DNA of 64,000 bases. Source: Pogostemon cablin. Its lineage: Eukaryota; Streptophyta; Magnoliopsida; Lamiales; Lamiaceae. Within the stretch, counting starts at the first letter, position 1; each line of letters begins with the position of its first letter. A program made the position numbers and the translations under genes. The notes below the pieces were generated by a model. The model was given only the letters and a program-made list of their open reading frames with translations. It was not told the DNA's origin and made no database searches. The stretch is from contig CM042994.1 in assembly GCA_023678885.1 (NCBI GenBank), forward strand, positions 14,293,073 through 14,357,072, given 5' to 3'. This document shows, in pieces, positions 1 to 11,360 of the stretch.

Positions 1-1330
1 AGTGGTTGTGAGGGGTATCTGGTGAGCGTAATGAATGTTGAGGGACAGCAGAGTCCAATCCTCGGTGATGTACCAATAGTTCGGGAATACCCGGAGATGT
101 TTCCAGATAATCTTTCAGGTTTGCCATCAGATCGGGAAATATAGTTTGTTATTGAGCTACAACCAGGAACTACTTCTATCTCTAAAGTGCTATAAAGAAT
201 GACATCAGTTCAACTGAAGGAATTAAAGATACAGTGGCAAGAGTTGCTAGACAAAGGATTCATCCAACCTATTTTCTCATCTTGGGGAGCACCAGCTCTT
301 TTCATTCGAATGAAGGATGACACATTGAGGATGTTCTTCGATTATCGAGAGCTCAACAGAGTTACAGTCAAGAATAAGTATTCATTGCCTCGCATTGATG
401 ATCTGTTCGATCAACTACAGGGTGCAGCTATCTTTTCGAAGATTGATTTGCGATCGGGGTATCAATAGTTGAAGATTAAAAATGAAGATATCCCAAAAAT
501 TGCATTCAACACAAGGTACGGACACTATGAATTCTTAGTGATGTCGTTTAGTTTAACGAATGCTCCGGCAGCACTTATGGACTTGATGAATAAGGAGGAT
601 CATGCTCTACACTTAAGAAAGGTGTTAGAGATTCTGAAGGAGAAGCAGTTGTATGCGAAGTTCAAGAAGTCTGAATTCTGGTTAGATCAAGTTGTTTTCT
701 TGGGACACGTGGTATCAGAAAAAGAAATTTCACTGGATCCAAGCAAAGTTAAAGCAATCAAATCCCACTGAGGTTTGTAGCTTTCTTGGATTGGCGGGAT
801 ATTATCGAAGGTTTGTTAAAGGATTTTCTAAGATCGCTTCACCATTAACACAGTTGACCAGGAAAAATGTGAGGTTCACATGGACGGAGACATGTGAATA
901 GAGTTTTCAGGAATTTAAGAGACGGTTGACATCAGCACCAATCTTAACTATTCATATGGAGACATGAAACTTCAAGGTTTATAGTGATGCTTCGAAGAAC
1001 GGTCTTGGATATGTGTTAATGCAGAATGGGAAAGTGATAGCGTACGCATCCAAACAGTTAAGGAAGTACGAGAAGAACTACCCTACCCATGATTTGGAGT
1101 TAGCCGCAATGGTATTTGCACTCAAAATTTGGAGGCTTTATTTGTATGGGGAACGTTGTGAGATCTATACTGATCATAAGAGTTTGAAGTACTTCTTCAC
1201 TCAGAAAGAGTTGAACATGAGGAAGAGAAGATGGTTAGAACTGGTGAAAGACTACGACTGTGCTATCAATTATCATCCGGGTAAAGCCAATGTCGTTGCT
1301 GATGCATTGAGCCGAAAAGCCATACAGATC
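1..1330 (+). pseudogene. pol: Tekay/Del-type Ty3/gypsy pol, RT and RNase H part (decayed, 5' cut by window)
   Basis: This is the reverse transcriptase and RNase H part of a gypsy polyprotein, which copies element RNA into DNA. The reading runs from EYPEMFPDNLSGLP (about 85-125) through RT blocks WGAPALFIRMKD, DYRELNRVTVKNKYSLPRIDD and FSKIDLRSGYQ, to FLGLAGYYRRFVKGFSKIASP. RNase H follows with YSDASKNGLGYVLMQ, YASKQLRKYEKNYPTHDLEL, YTDHKSLKYFF and the hinge HPGKANVVADALSRK (about 980-1315). The block that should hold the catalytic FxDD motif is missing: MDLMNK (near 590) runs straight into EDHALHLRKVL, a loss I estimate at 25-30 codons. There are in-frame stops at 142, 193, 466 and 898 and a frame change near 765. 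Wording fits the Tekay/Del chromovirus lineage. Gag and protease lie outside the window. The element cannot make active RT. Confidence 0.9.
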
Positions 1331-2852
1331 CTAAATCAGAAACCAGAGTTTCTTGACTTGCAAAGAATGGGTGTGAAGATCATTCAGGAAGGATCGTTGG
1401 AAGTAAAGATGGCAGCTCTGACATTTCGACCAACTTTTTTGGATAAGATTCGACAGGGCCAACAGGAGAATAAGTTGTTTGACAAGATAAAGAATGATAT
1501 CAGCTCTGGAAAATCTTCTGACTTCCAATTAACAGATGATGGTGTGATTCGTTATAGAGGTCGATTATGTCTACTTGAAGTGGATGATATTCGGAAAGAA
1601 GTGATGACAGAAGCTCATTCAATATGTACTCTGTACATCCAGGAGCTACTAAGATGTATAGAGGTTTGAAGTCACATTATTGGTGGCCAGGGATGAAGAG
1701 AGATGTCGCTCAATATATGGAGCAATGATAGCAAGTCAAAGCCGAGAATCAGAGACCAGCAGGAACTTTACAGCCTTTATTTATTCCAGAATGGAAGTGG
1801 GAGAATATTATTATGGATTTTGTCATCGGGCTACCAAAGACAGTAAAAGGTCACGATGCCATTGGGGTTATTGTGGATCGACTTACTAAGTCGGCTCATT
1901 TTCTTCCTATCTATTCTACGTATTCTATGGATCAATACACACAGCTGTATATTCAAGAGATTGTCAGACTCCATGGAGTACCACTTACCATTGTGTCAGA
2001 TAGAGACACAAGATTTTTATCTGCTTTTTGGAATAGTTTGCATAAGGCATTGGGGACACAGTTATCTTTAAGGACAACATTCTATCCACAGACAGACGGT
2101 CAATTGTAGTGTACAATACAAAATTTGAAGGATATGCTCAGAGCATGTGTGTTGAATTTTCAGGTTTAGTGGAGTATATTTTTTCCTCTGATAGAGTTCT
2201 TGTACAACAACAGTTATCAGTCTACTATCGGGATGGCTCCATATGAAACATTGTACGGGAGGAAGTGTAGATCTCTAGTACACTGGGATGAAGTTGGAGA
2301 GAGAAAACTTTTGGGTCCAGACTTGATTCATGAAATGACAGAAGCTGTAACACGGATTAAAGAGAAGATGAAAGTTGCCCATGATCGGCAGAAAAGTTAT
2401 GCGGACAAACGGAGAAGAGAGTTGAAATTTGAAGTGGGTGATCAGGTATTCTTGAAAGTATCTCCAATAAAGGGGATAATGCGATTTGGAAAGAAAGGAA
2501 AACTCAGTCCAAGATATGTTGGCTCGTTCACTATCATTGAGAGAGTTGGCAGTGTTGCCTGTAAGTTGAAGTTACTAGCATTGATGTCTAGAATACATGA
2601 CGTGTTTCATATGTCTGTGTTGAGGAAGTATGTTTCGAATCCATCTCATGTACTCAGGAAGGAACCAGTTGAGTTGAAAGGAGATTTAACTTATGAGGAG
2701 ATACCAGTTGAGATCTTGCGGCGAGAAGTGAAGAAGCTCAGAAATAATGGGATACAGTTAGTAATGGTTTTATAGAGGAATTAATTAGTTGAGGAGGCCA
2801 CTTGAGAAAGAGAGGATGAGATGATGGCTAAGTATCCGGACATCTTCAAGTA
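1331..2852 (+). pseudogene. pol: Tekay/Del-type integrase and C-terminal tail (decayed)
   Basis: This continues the same polyprotein into integrase, which inserts the cDNA into the genome. After a linker (1331-1600) comes the zinc-finger region, readable as HPGATKMYRGLKSHYWWPGM after a frame change near 1630. Two stops (about 1726-1731) sit where the CxxC half of the HHCC finger should be. The core carries the first Asp (IIMDFVIGLP, ~1812) and the second (IVSDRDTRF, ~1996). The codon for the catalytic Glu, expected after PQTDGQ, is itself a TAG stop at 2107-2109. The C-terminal part (YADKRRRELKFEVGDQVFLK, MRFGKKGKLSPRYVG, HDVFHMSVLRKY) is long and well preserved. A stop lies at 2773, and the tail ends as KYPDIFK near 2852. 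I see no chromodomain. The LTR starts 41 bases further on. Confidence 0.88.
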
Positions 2853-2879
2853 AGTAAATTTGAAGGAAGAAATTTTTAT

Positions 2880-2892
2880 AAGGTCGGGAGGA
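2880..2892 (+). other. Polypurine tract of Tekay/Del-type element
   Basis: The purine-rich stretch aggtcgggagga lies immediately before the LTR start TGTGAAAC. This is where plus-strand DNA synthesis is primed in LTR elements. The position, directly between the end of pol and the LTR, supports the call. Confidence 0.7.
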
Positions 2893-3558
2893 TGTGAAAC
2901 CCGAGCTTCTCACTACTCATGTGCCAATACAATTTAATTTGTGTTATGTGCATTTTACAATTATGTGATTATTATGTGGCAATTATATGATAATAATGTG
3001 TCAATTATGTGATAATTGTTTCTAAAATTTATTTATCATTACATTTTATTTGAGACATATGTGATAAAAATGGTGACAATATGTGAATATATGTGTGCAT
3101 AAATATTTACGTGCAATAATTTAGATATATAATTAAATTATTTTATTTGTATGAAAATATTAGTTCTTAATTATTAAGTGTCACACGTGTTCTCATAATA
3201 ATAATAGTGGTAAGAAATGTACAGGTATGTGTATTAATTTGTAAATGTATTATATCTTAATTATTAAGTATTACACGTATATTTGTAATGAATAATAATA
3301 ATAATAAAATGAAATCTTAATAATGAAGGTAGCACTAGACGTGAGCTTATTACACCACATATACGTGGCTCTTTATAAACCACAAACGCGTATTAGTAAA
3401 AAAAATTAATTATAACTTACTATATTTAGTAAGTAAGAAAAAATGAAGAAAAGGGGTGTTGAGGTGGTGTGTTAGTCCTTAATCGACATTCACCCTCACC
3501 CCTAGACTATATATATGTGGGTATTACCCATTTGGGTAACGAATTGGAAAGGCAGCCG

Positions 3559-3668
3559 CGAATAAAAAAAGAGAAAGAAGGAAAGAGAGAGAAGAAAAGA
3601 GAGAGAGAGAGAAGAAAAGAGAGAGAGGGGGAAAGAGAAGAAGGAAGGAGAGAAAGGAAAAGAGAAGG
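3559..3668 (+). repeat. GA-rich low-complexity tract in LTR
   Basis: About 110 bases made almost only of G and A, mostly gaga and gaaag words, lie downstream of the LTR TATA-like box. The reverse LTR has the matching CT-rich tract at 7258-7320, so it is a family trait. An open frame through it (3469-3720) is low complexity and not a gene. Confidence 0.85.
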
Positions 3669-4226
3669 GCGTTCCGGAACGGAAGATAGGAGATTAGTTA
3701 TAATTTTTCACGAGGTTTAAATTACTGTCGGAATCCATTTATATGATTTGGGAAAGTATGGTTCATATTCAACAATATTGTTTGTAAATTATTTGTAATA
3801 AATTTACAATACAAGTTGTGGATCTATGTGATTTGAAATAATATCATTGTCCTATATAGATCTGTATGATTGGAAACTATTGAAAATATATCTGTATGAT
3901 TTGAGAAGATATTAGTTATAAGGATCTGTGTGATCCGAGATGAAGTTATTCCAAAAAGGGATCCGTGAGATCCAAGATGAAGCGGTTATTCTATAAATGG
4001 ATCTATGTGATTGAGGTGAAGTTATTGTTTCAGAAGTTGATCTGTGTGAATTGAAGTTAAGCTGTTGCTTTATTTGTGATTAAATGTTGATATTGATATC
4101 GTAAATGGTTTAAGATACATATTTAATTGCCCTGGTTGCATACCATGCATAAACATGAAAAGTGTTTTCCCAAAATTAATAAGATACTAATGGTGTGTGC
4201 GACCACTATATATGCATCTCTGCCAG

Positions 4227-4380
4227 GGTTCAGAAAAATCGTTCCCGATACTTTATTATAGGTTCGGAAAAATCATTCCCAGTACATTATTCGGGATTCG
4301 AAAAAATCATCCCTAACACTCTGTCAGGGTTCGAAAAAATCATTTCCGGCTCTATATTCGGGGTTCGGAAAAATATCCCC
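4227..4380 (+). repeat. Short tandem repeat in Tekay LTR (~38-bp units)
   Basis: Four to five degenerate units each contain GGTTCGGAAAAATCATTCCC followed by a TA-rich spacer. The reverse solo LTR has related units at 6115-6215. The frame stays open across the units, giving a repeat-made ORF (4195-4440) with no recognisable domain. Confidence 0.7.
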
Positions 4381-4903
4381 ATTGAGCTCATTTGGGGTGC
4401 ATATCATAGGTTTGTCGTGGGGATCCCGCAACGTGAATAGCTTTCAAAATAAAAGAGACAAACTAGAAAGATTAGGAAATAGGCGATAGAAAACTAAATG
4501 CATTTTCATACACTACATGCATGATTTCTACTTACTGAAATTTTTATCTCATTAGTTTATACATTGTAGGTGAGCTTGATGATGATTGAGTATGTGGTGT
4601 GTTGTGCAAGCTGTGGAGCTCCTTCAGGGTTTTGAGCGGATGTACATAGATGATGACCTGCTGTACTAGGCTGTGGGTTTATTTTATTTCCGCCGATGTT
4701 TTGTTATGTCATGTTATAAGTATTGTCATGAGTTTGCTTGGATTGATGTGGTGTCAGAAACTGATGACATATGTTAGACTATGATTTTTGTTTTAAATCT
4801 ATTATGTAAAAAATATATATATATGCAGGTTTTTATAATGATAATGTTTATGTTAATTAGTATGTGAATTATAAGTTATGTAAGGTGGGTCGTGTCACAA
4901 ATA

Positions 4904-5163
4904 CTCCTTCCGTCCCACAAAAAGAGTGAAGAAACTTTTTGCACGTAAATTAAGGAGTAAAATATTTAATGGGTAGTTGGGGGTAGTTGAGGTGAGAGAA
5001 ATAATATTTTAATTTATAGTGGTTAGGTTTATTAGTATGGTGTATGTGTCCCATGAAGATATATTAATTATTTTGTGTGGGTCCCATATACTAAAAGAGA
5101 AACCTCTTGTGTTGGGACCGACGAAAATGGTAAAATGCACTCCTTATTGTGGGACGGAGGGAG
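4904..5163. mobile_element. Stowaway-like MITE (260 bp)
   Basis: The ends are CTCCTTCCGTCCCACAA and, read inverted from the other side, CTCCCTCCGTCCCACAATAA. TA dinucleotides flank both sides (4902-4903, 5164-5165). CTCCCTCCGTCC ends with TA duplication are the mark of Stowaway elements of the Tc1/mariner superfamily. The inside has no coding capacity. Confidence 0.88.
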
Positions 5164-5254
5164 TATTAAATAAAAAATTCATAGAGAGATATCAAACATC
5201 CTAATTAGTAGGAACAAGGAAATCTCGAAAAAGAGAATAAGTAATTTACAATGA

Positions 5255-5263
5255 AATTTAAAT
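5255..5263. other. 9-bp target site duplication, left copy
   Basis: The word aatttaaat lies directly before the element end GGGACGGCTATT and is repeated exactly at 8775-8783. Nine-base duplications are characteristic of Mutator-like elements. Confidence 0.85.
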
Positions 5264-5480
5264 GGGACGGCTATTCGCACCGCCAAAATTACTAAACGTA
5301 ACCCTAAAATATTTAATAAGACATAATTACCCTTATAAAATTTATATATGTTCGCAACAATCGAACAGAACAAAGAATTCTTATATCTTATGTATTCATA
5401 TATAGTTTGGTTGCAGCAACCGAAAAGAACAAGATTTTGTGATTTATTTTTTTAATTCGTATCTATATCATCGAATAGAT

Positions 5481-5628
5481 AAGATAACATATAATTTTCA
5501 TGGATATCAATCTTTAAAGAAAGATGGTGATTCATGGAAGTAAGTAAGTTAGAGCAGAAACTTACTTACTTCCACGAATCACCATCTTTCTTTAAAGATT
5601 GATGTCCTTGAAATTATCTGTTATCTTA
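5481..5628. repeat. Near-perfect hairpin (70-bp arms, 7-base loop)
   Basis: The left arm 5481-5550 and right arm 5558-5628 are inverted copies, for example ATCAATCTTTAAAGAAAGAT against ATCTTTCTTTAAAGATTGAT, joined by a loop agagcag. Only a few mismatches are visible, mainly near the base of the stem. It forms the interior of the Mutator-like element. A transcript would fold into a long double-stranded stem. Confidence 0.9.
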
Positions 5629-5753
5629 TACTTCCTCCGTTCGAGAAATACATTCGTGTATTCTCTGGCACTGAGTTTAAAAAAGTAACTTTTTGGTAAT
5701 GTGATGTAAGAAAAAGAAGGGGTATTTTGATTAATTAGGTAAAATAAAGTATA

Positions 5754-8188
5754 CTCTCTCCATCCTACCCAAATAACATTATTTTACTATAATGAGTATC
5801 TCATCCAAATTGCAATATTTCTTTTAGTAAAAAGGGCCCACCAATGGCCCATTTGACACGACCCACCATACATAATTATAATTCAAATATTAATTAACAT
5901 AAACATCATCATTATAAAACTGCATATATATTTTTTTCTCACATAATATATTTCTAACCAAAACTATAGTCTAACATACGTCACCAGTTTCTGATACCAC
6001 ATCAATCCACACAAACTTGTAATAATACTTATTATATTACATAACAATACATCAGCGGAAACAAAATAACCCCACGATACACTTATTATATGCACCCCAA
6101 ATGAGCTTAATGGGGATAATTTTTTCGAACTCCGAATAAAGTGTCGGGAACAATTTTCCAAACCCTAGTAGAGTGTTGGGAATGATTTTTTCAAACTCCG
6201 AATAAAGTTTTGGGAATATAGATGAGCCGATAAACGACACGTTGAGTCAATACATGACTCGGATCACCCCGTGATCCGTGAATAAAATTGAGCGGACAAG
6301 CGACTCGTTGAGTCAACACAAGACTCGGATAGTCCTGCGATCCCTGAATAAGGTGAGTCAACACATAACTCAGACCGACTTTCGACGGTCCCTGAAAGAG
6401 TGCATATATAGTGGCAGTACACACCATTAGTATCTTATTAATTTGGGGAAAAAGTTTTTCATAATTATACATGGTATGCAACCAGGACAATTAAATATGC
6501 ATCATAAACTATTTACGGTATCAATATCAACATTTAATCACAATAAAGCAACAACTTAATTTCAATTCACACAGATCCACTTCTGGAATAACAACTTCAC
6601 ATCAATCACATAGATTTATTTATAGAATAACCACTTCACCTTGGATCACACGGATCCCTTTTTAGAATGACAACTTCATCTCGGATCACACAGATTCTTA
6701 TAACCAATATCTTCTCAAATCATATAGATATATTTTAAACAGTTTCCTATCACACAGATCTATATAGGATAATGATATTATTTCAAATCACATATATTCA
6801 CAACTTGTATCGCAAATTTATACAAATAATTTACAAATAATATCGTTGAATATGAAACCTACTTTCCCAAATCATATAAATCCACAGCTTGTATCAAAAA
6901 TTAATCCCAAATAATTCATAACGTAATTAAACTAGTCACAAATAATTCATAACATAATTATCACATATTAATCACAAATAATTCACACGCAACACATGTT
7001 TATACATTGTAGTTGGACCTCTACTTACCTCAAATCACATAAGTTTACAACTTGCATCCCAATTTAATCATAAATAATTCACAAATTAATATTCACTTAA
7101 TAATTACAAATAATTCATGTACAACATATTTATGTATAGTAGTTGGATCTCTACTTACCTAGATTCCGAATAGTGATAATATTATAAACCTCGTGAAGAA
7201 CTATAACTAATCTCCTCCTTCTTGTTCCGACTACGCTCGTTCTGGCACGTAAAATTTCTTCCTCCTCCCTTTCTCTCTCTCTCTCACTCTCACGTATCTC
7301 TTTCTCTCTCTTTTTTATCGTGCTGCTAGCCCAAATGAATGGGGTTTTCACCCCAAAAACTCTAATATATATAGATGGGTTTGATTGAGTTGGCGGTTGA
7401 CCAAAATCAAACTTACTATTAATAGTATATCTATTTATAGTAAATAAAATAATAATAATAATTATTATTAAAAACTAAATATGTAAAAATAAAAAAAAAC
7501 TAAATAAGCAACAACATACCTACTTGTTCCCTTATCAACATTTAAAATTTTGTGTTGCTAATGAGCCCACGTAGTTGTTGACAAATTATTATTTATTATT
7601 ATTATTATTATTATTATCTATTCTAAATATACGTGCAATACTTAATAACTAAGATATAATACATTTACAAATTAATAAACGTGTACATTTTCTTACACTA
7701 TTATTATTATAAGAACACATGTGATACTTAATAATTAAGAAATAGTGTATACACATAAGACAATTTAATTACTTATTCAAATTAATGCACGTAAATATTT
7801 ATTCACACATATATTCACATATTGCCACTATTTTTATTACGAATGTCTCAGATAAAATGTAAAAATAAATAAAATATAGAAATAATTATCACATAATTAT
7901 CACATAATTGTCACGATTATTATCGCAAATGTATCAAATAAAAATGCAATGATGAATAAAATTTATAAATAATTACCACGTAATTATCACGTAATTATCA
8001 CATAATAATAAAAATTCACGTAACACAAATTAAATTATATTGGCACATGAGTAGTGAAAAGCTCGGGTATCACACCACCACTACACATCACATCTCTCTA
8101 ATACACCTACCCACTTTACTCAAAGTAATAACACTCCTTAATCTACTTGCAAAAAGCAAATGCATCTCTTTGGGCGGGACAGAGGGAG
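5754..8188. mobile_element. Stowaway-like MITE B, split by a solo LTR
   Basis: The left end CTCTCTCCATCCTACCCAAA and the right end GGGCGGGACAGAGGGAG (8172-8188) form the inverted repeats, with TA on each side (5752-5753, 8189-8190). The halves 5754-5851 and 8075-8188 join into a normal MITE when compared with the intact relative at 58576-58771, which has AGTAAAAAGG, ATGGCCCACCAC and TGCAAAAAGCAAATG in the same order. The split falls within the ATGGCCCA/CCACCAC block. Confidence 0.8.
5852..8074 (-). repeat. Solo LTR of Tekay/Del-type element, reverse orientation
   Basis: On the minus strand this starts TGTGATACCCGAGCTTTTC and ends GGGTGGGTCGTGTCAAA, matching the ends of the LTR at 2893-4899. 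It keeps the same order of parts: repeats of TCACACGGATCC-type words (6590-6760), TTTTTTCGAACTCCGAATAA units (6115-6215) and a CT-rich tract (7258-7320). A further repeat specific to this copy uses GTTGAGTCAA and GACTCGGAT (6240-6380). No internal element sequence is attached on either side, so it is a solo LTR. The expected 5-bp duplication is not clean (gccca against ccacc). Confidence 0.8.
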
Positions 8189-8439
8189 TATGATATAGTT
8201 GACTTTGACTAGATTGTGTGTAAAAAGAAGGTGACATTTTTTAATATTATAGTATTGTAAGGTTATTGATATTGTGTATTGTTTCCATTTTTAAGGGGTG
8301 AAAGTATTCTTGAGACGAACCAAAATGGAAAGTGTGAATGTATCTTCGAAAGGATGGATTATAATATATATATGAATTAAAAAATAAATCACAAAATTTT
8401 ATTTTGTTCAGTTGCTACAATTGAACAATATCTGAATTA

Positions 8440-8690
8440 TTTATACTGTTCGGTTGCAACAACCGAACAAATAAAGATAGATGTTGTTTGATTGTTGCAA
8501 TCAAACAAATAAGATATATGAATTCTTTATTCTGTTCGGTTATTGCAACCGAACAGATAAGATATATGAATTCTTTGTTCTATTTGGTTATTACAATAGA
8601 ACAGATAAAGATAGATCCATGTTTGGTTATTGCAACCGAATATATAAGATATATGAATTTTTTGTTCTATTCAGTTGTTACATCTGAACG
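8440..8690. repeat. Tandem units around palindrome GTTCGGTTGCAACAACCGAAC
   Basis: Five to six degenerate units of about 58 bp repeat the palindromic word followed by AGATATATGAATTCTTTGTTC. They lie inside the right arm of the Mutator-like element. The left arm carries only about two copies, so the array expanded on one side. Open frames here (8481-8697) are made of repeat units. Confidence 0.8.
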
Positions 8691-8774
8691 GATTTAAGTT
8701 TTAAAAAGGTAATTATGTCATATTAAATATTTTAGGGTACATTTAGTCATTTTGGGGTGCAAATAGCTGCCCCC

Positions 8775-8783
8775 AATTTAAAT
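8775..8783. other. 9-bp target site duplication, right copy
   Basis: The word aatttaaat directly follows the element end GCTGCCCCC and is identical to 5255-5263. Confidence 0.85.
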
Positions 8784-8829
8784 GTTAAAGAAAATCAATT
8801 ACAATAACCTAATTAGGGAATATCAAGAG

Positions 8830-9146
8830 AGTTGATATCTGGTGCACCTGGGTGCAAGATTGCACTAATATATGTATAAATTTTTATTCTATATTGCATA
8901 CATGTTTCTTAATAATTGTATATTTTTTCACACTCAAATTTTCATTAAAAAAACTAGCACCCATATGTGTATAACTTTTTATTCTATAGTGTATACATGT
9001 TTTTTAATAATTGAATATTTTTTACACTCAATTTTTCATTAAAAAAACTAACAAATAAAGTTTTTACATATTTATTCATGATTGTATATATTTTTGTTCA
9101 TATTTGTATACATTTCTAAAAGTGGGTGCACCATATCCTGAGGTGC
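8830..9146. repeat. ~306-bp repeat family, copy 1 (right end cut)
   Basis: It starts AGTTGATATCTGGTGCACC and has the inner landmarks ACCCATATGTGTATAAC, CTCAATTTTTCATTAAAAAA and GGGTGCACC seen in the other two copies (46799-47104, 63626-63931). The last bases, which should read GTGCACCC...ACACT, are missing because a minus-strand gypsy LTR begins at 9147. The shared end AGTGT and the word GGGTGCA suggest a small inverted-repeat transposon. Superfamily unknown. Confidence 0.72.
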
Positions 9147-10296
9147 TGATAATCGTATTTTGCGCACTCCAATTAAATCATCAAGTGTAAGGATGTCAAT
9201 TGTAGCGGCAAATACCCAAGTTAAATTATCGATCTCTAGAAAGACAGTTAATTACTTATCTTCTAAAGATTACTATCTTAATCAAAATTAAGTAACCAAG
9301 TTCCAATGTTTGTGAATTCACTAAATTAATATACTTAAATAATAAATAATTCATTTAATAAAAGTAACGAGAAATAAACTCAAGAGTGAATTCTGAGATA
9401 GATAACAGTTCAAAGGGTATCAGATATAGTTCAATTGATTTGGGCTCTTAGACTTTCTATCGTTCATTCATGCCATATTAATGAAAATATATCACTTAAC
9501 CCTATTAACCCATCAAATATGATTCGACTTCAAGCTAATAGTATAATCTAATTTATATCTAAGGATGCACGAATAATTCCGAGCTCCCTTCCTAGATACT
9601 AATAATGCAAATTTAAAAAATCTCCGGCTGGTCAGTTTGACTAATAAATATTCTCTGAAAGTAATATTTCTCTTGAAATTACTATGGGACTAGAATAGCG
9701 GTCTAGTTTAGCCCCTTTAATGAGGAAAAGAGTTGGCGCTTACATAGTTGTATTCACTTTCTATTTGAGTGCTTAATTGTTTTGTTCCATTAAACAACTC
9801 AAATATCTAATTTATTAGCCCTTGTAATTATCTTGTTCACGGACAAACTACTTTAATTCATAGCAAAGAGATAAAAGAATTTATGAACGCACACAAGCTA
9901 ACAGAATAAACTAAGCATCACGGCCAACAATATGGATTATTATGAAAATGTTACGAAGCATATGATCAAACTCTGAATTAACCAAGTAACATAGAATCTT
10001 AACAGCATGAATTAACAATATTTGTCTAGGTTTCCAAATCAATTTACCCTAACCTTCAAACCCTACAATCAAATCTCATGGTAGTAAATTTCATATCAAA
10101 ATCACAACAAAGGAAAAGAAAGAAAAAGACACTAAACCCTGAAGACAGCGTGGTTTCGTTTCCTTTTCATCTCTCCAATTGATTGATCTCTCTCTACCAC
10201 ACTTGAATTTCCTTCCGGATTGATGCAATGAATGGATGGATGATCTGATGTATGAAGGTGTGGATAATGTTCTGTGAAGTGATTCACGATGGATGA

Positions 10297-11360
10297 TGTT
10301 AGTTTTTCCGTTCGATCATTTGGTTAACGTGAACCGTTAAGGTTCATTGCAATTCTACTACAGCGGAAGGATAAGAGTAGAATCGTATTACCTTTTACCA
10401 GGGTATGTTGAGGAAGAACAGCTGTAAAAAACATCTTCTGATGTATTCCCAAGTCCAATCTTGACGTAATGTGGGCGACAATCCTCAAGATCCTCTCAAT
10501 CTGCTTTCTTCCTACTCTCAAACGTGTTTAGGCATGTGTATTAGGGATCCAGATAACTTGAGGTGATTTATTTCCAATCCCATAATTATGTTTATGGACT
10601 CCTTCTTATTATGAACCCGTTAGTCTCCCTATGTTTAAGATATACAATGCTCATTAATTAATTAAGTTACTGATAATTCCATTAATTAATATCTCATCTG
10701 AGAGTAGTACCACTCAACCTCATTATCATGTCGGAATAAATCCACCTGCAGGTTTTACATGATAATTCTTATGAGTTCCTCAAAGGGACATCATCAACCT
10801 ATTTAATAGGGCACAGATTCCTTCTAAAATCAACAAGACACCATAGAGACAACATTATTTTCCAACTAACCGAGTTTTTAATTTAATTATATGTAAATCT
10901 CTCCCATTGATGAATCAAAGAAATACATACTGCCTTACGTGTTGAGGTTATTGTATAGGGATTAAGAGCACGAATATCCATAATAACTGAGATCAAATTT
11001 TCCTATATAATCAGTATAAGTTAAATGATCTCAAGCGGTCCTGCTCAGTATACACAAGGTGAACTAATGTGATTCTATAGCCAAGACAAACTAATATCAA
11101 ATCATGCTACAACCATCCCAAAAGAGAGTCCCCGTCTATCTCGGTTGTGAATATCTATTTATACTTTATAAGGAAACCGATAATATGATCTTCCGCGTGT
11201 TGTCGCACAACATATTATCTACAGTATAAAGTAAGTGGACTATTGCATCAGACATATAAATAAATTATAAGACGCAATCATTTGATCATTGATTCTCATT
11301 TCAAATATTGTTAAAACATTGTTCATACAAAAAGTTAGACTTTCAGTATACAATCTAACA
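10297..11360 (-). repeat. Solo LTR, reverse copy of the family at 13114-14494
   Basis: On the minus strand it begins TGTTAGATTGTATACTGAAA and follows the family at 13114 for several hundred bases: GTATGAACAATGTT, AATCCACTTACTTTATACTG-like blocks and AACCGAGATAGACGGGGACT. It ends AACTAACA at 10297 after GTTAACCAAATGATCGAACG. At 1,064 bp it is shorter than the 1,381-bp sister copy. The flanking five bases (gatga, gttgt) do not match. The 5'-TG...CA-3' ends and solo state suggest an LTR; copia type is plausible but not shown. Confidence 0.72.

Larger units (their letters stand above)
2893..4899 (+). repeat. 3' LTR of Tekay/Del-type gypsy element
   Basis: The LTR begins TGTGAAACCCGAGC and ends GGGTCGTGTCACA, with inverted ends TGTGA/TCACA, and is about 2.0 kb long. 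A reverse relative with the same ends lies at 5852-8074, which confirms both boundaries. It holds a TATA-like box (~3506-3515), a long GA-rich tract (3559-3668), degenerate repeats of the word GATCTGTGTGAT (~3810-4060) and about four units of ~38 bp built on GGTTCGGAAAAATCATTCCC (4227-4380). Its outer end lies three bases before a Stowaway-like MITE. Confidence 0.85.
5631..8359. mobile_element. Stowaway-like MITE A, split by MITE B
   Basis: The left end CTTCCTCCGTTCGAGAAATA (5631) pairs with the inverted right end near 8340-8359 (TATCTTCGAAAGGATGGAT read on plus). TA flanks both ends (5629-5630, 8360-8361). The halves 5631-5751 and 8191-8359 are separated by the whole of MITE B, so A was there first. 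Coding content: none. Confidence 0.72.
5264..8774. mobile_element. Non-autonomous Mutator-like element with nested insertions
   Basis: The left end reads GGGACGGCTATTCGCACCGC and the right end, inverted, GGGGGCAGCTATTTGCACCC. Similarity continues for about 200 bases inward: both arms share ACCCTAAAATATTTAATA, then ACATAATTACC, then copies of the palindromic word GTTCGGTTGCAACAACCGAAC. The right arm has more copies of that word (8440-8690) than the left (about 5348-5425). The exact 9-bp duplication aatttaaat flanks the element. After removing nested insertions (5631-8359) only about 800 bases remain, without coding capacity, so it must have been moved by a transposase made elsewhere. Confidence 0.82.

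Noticed and set aside
3469..3720. Open frame rich in Lys, Arg and Glu
   Set aside because: It is a translation of the GA-rich low-complexity tract inside an LTR.
5837..8085. Searching for a clean target duplication of the reverse solo LTR
   Set aside because: Flanking bases (gccca and ccacc) do not match; the insertion is supported by the split MITE instead.
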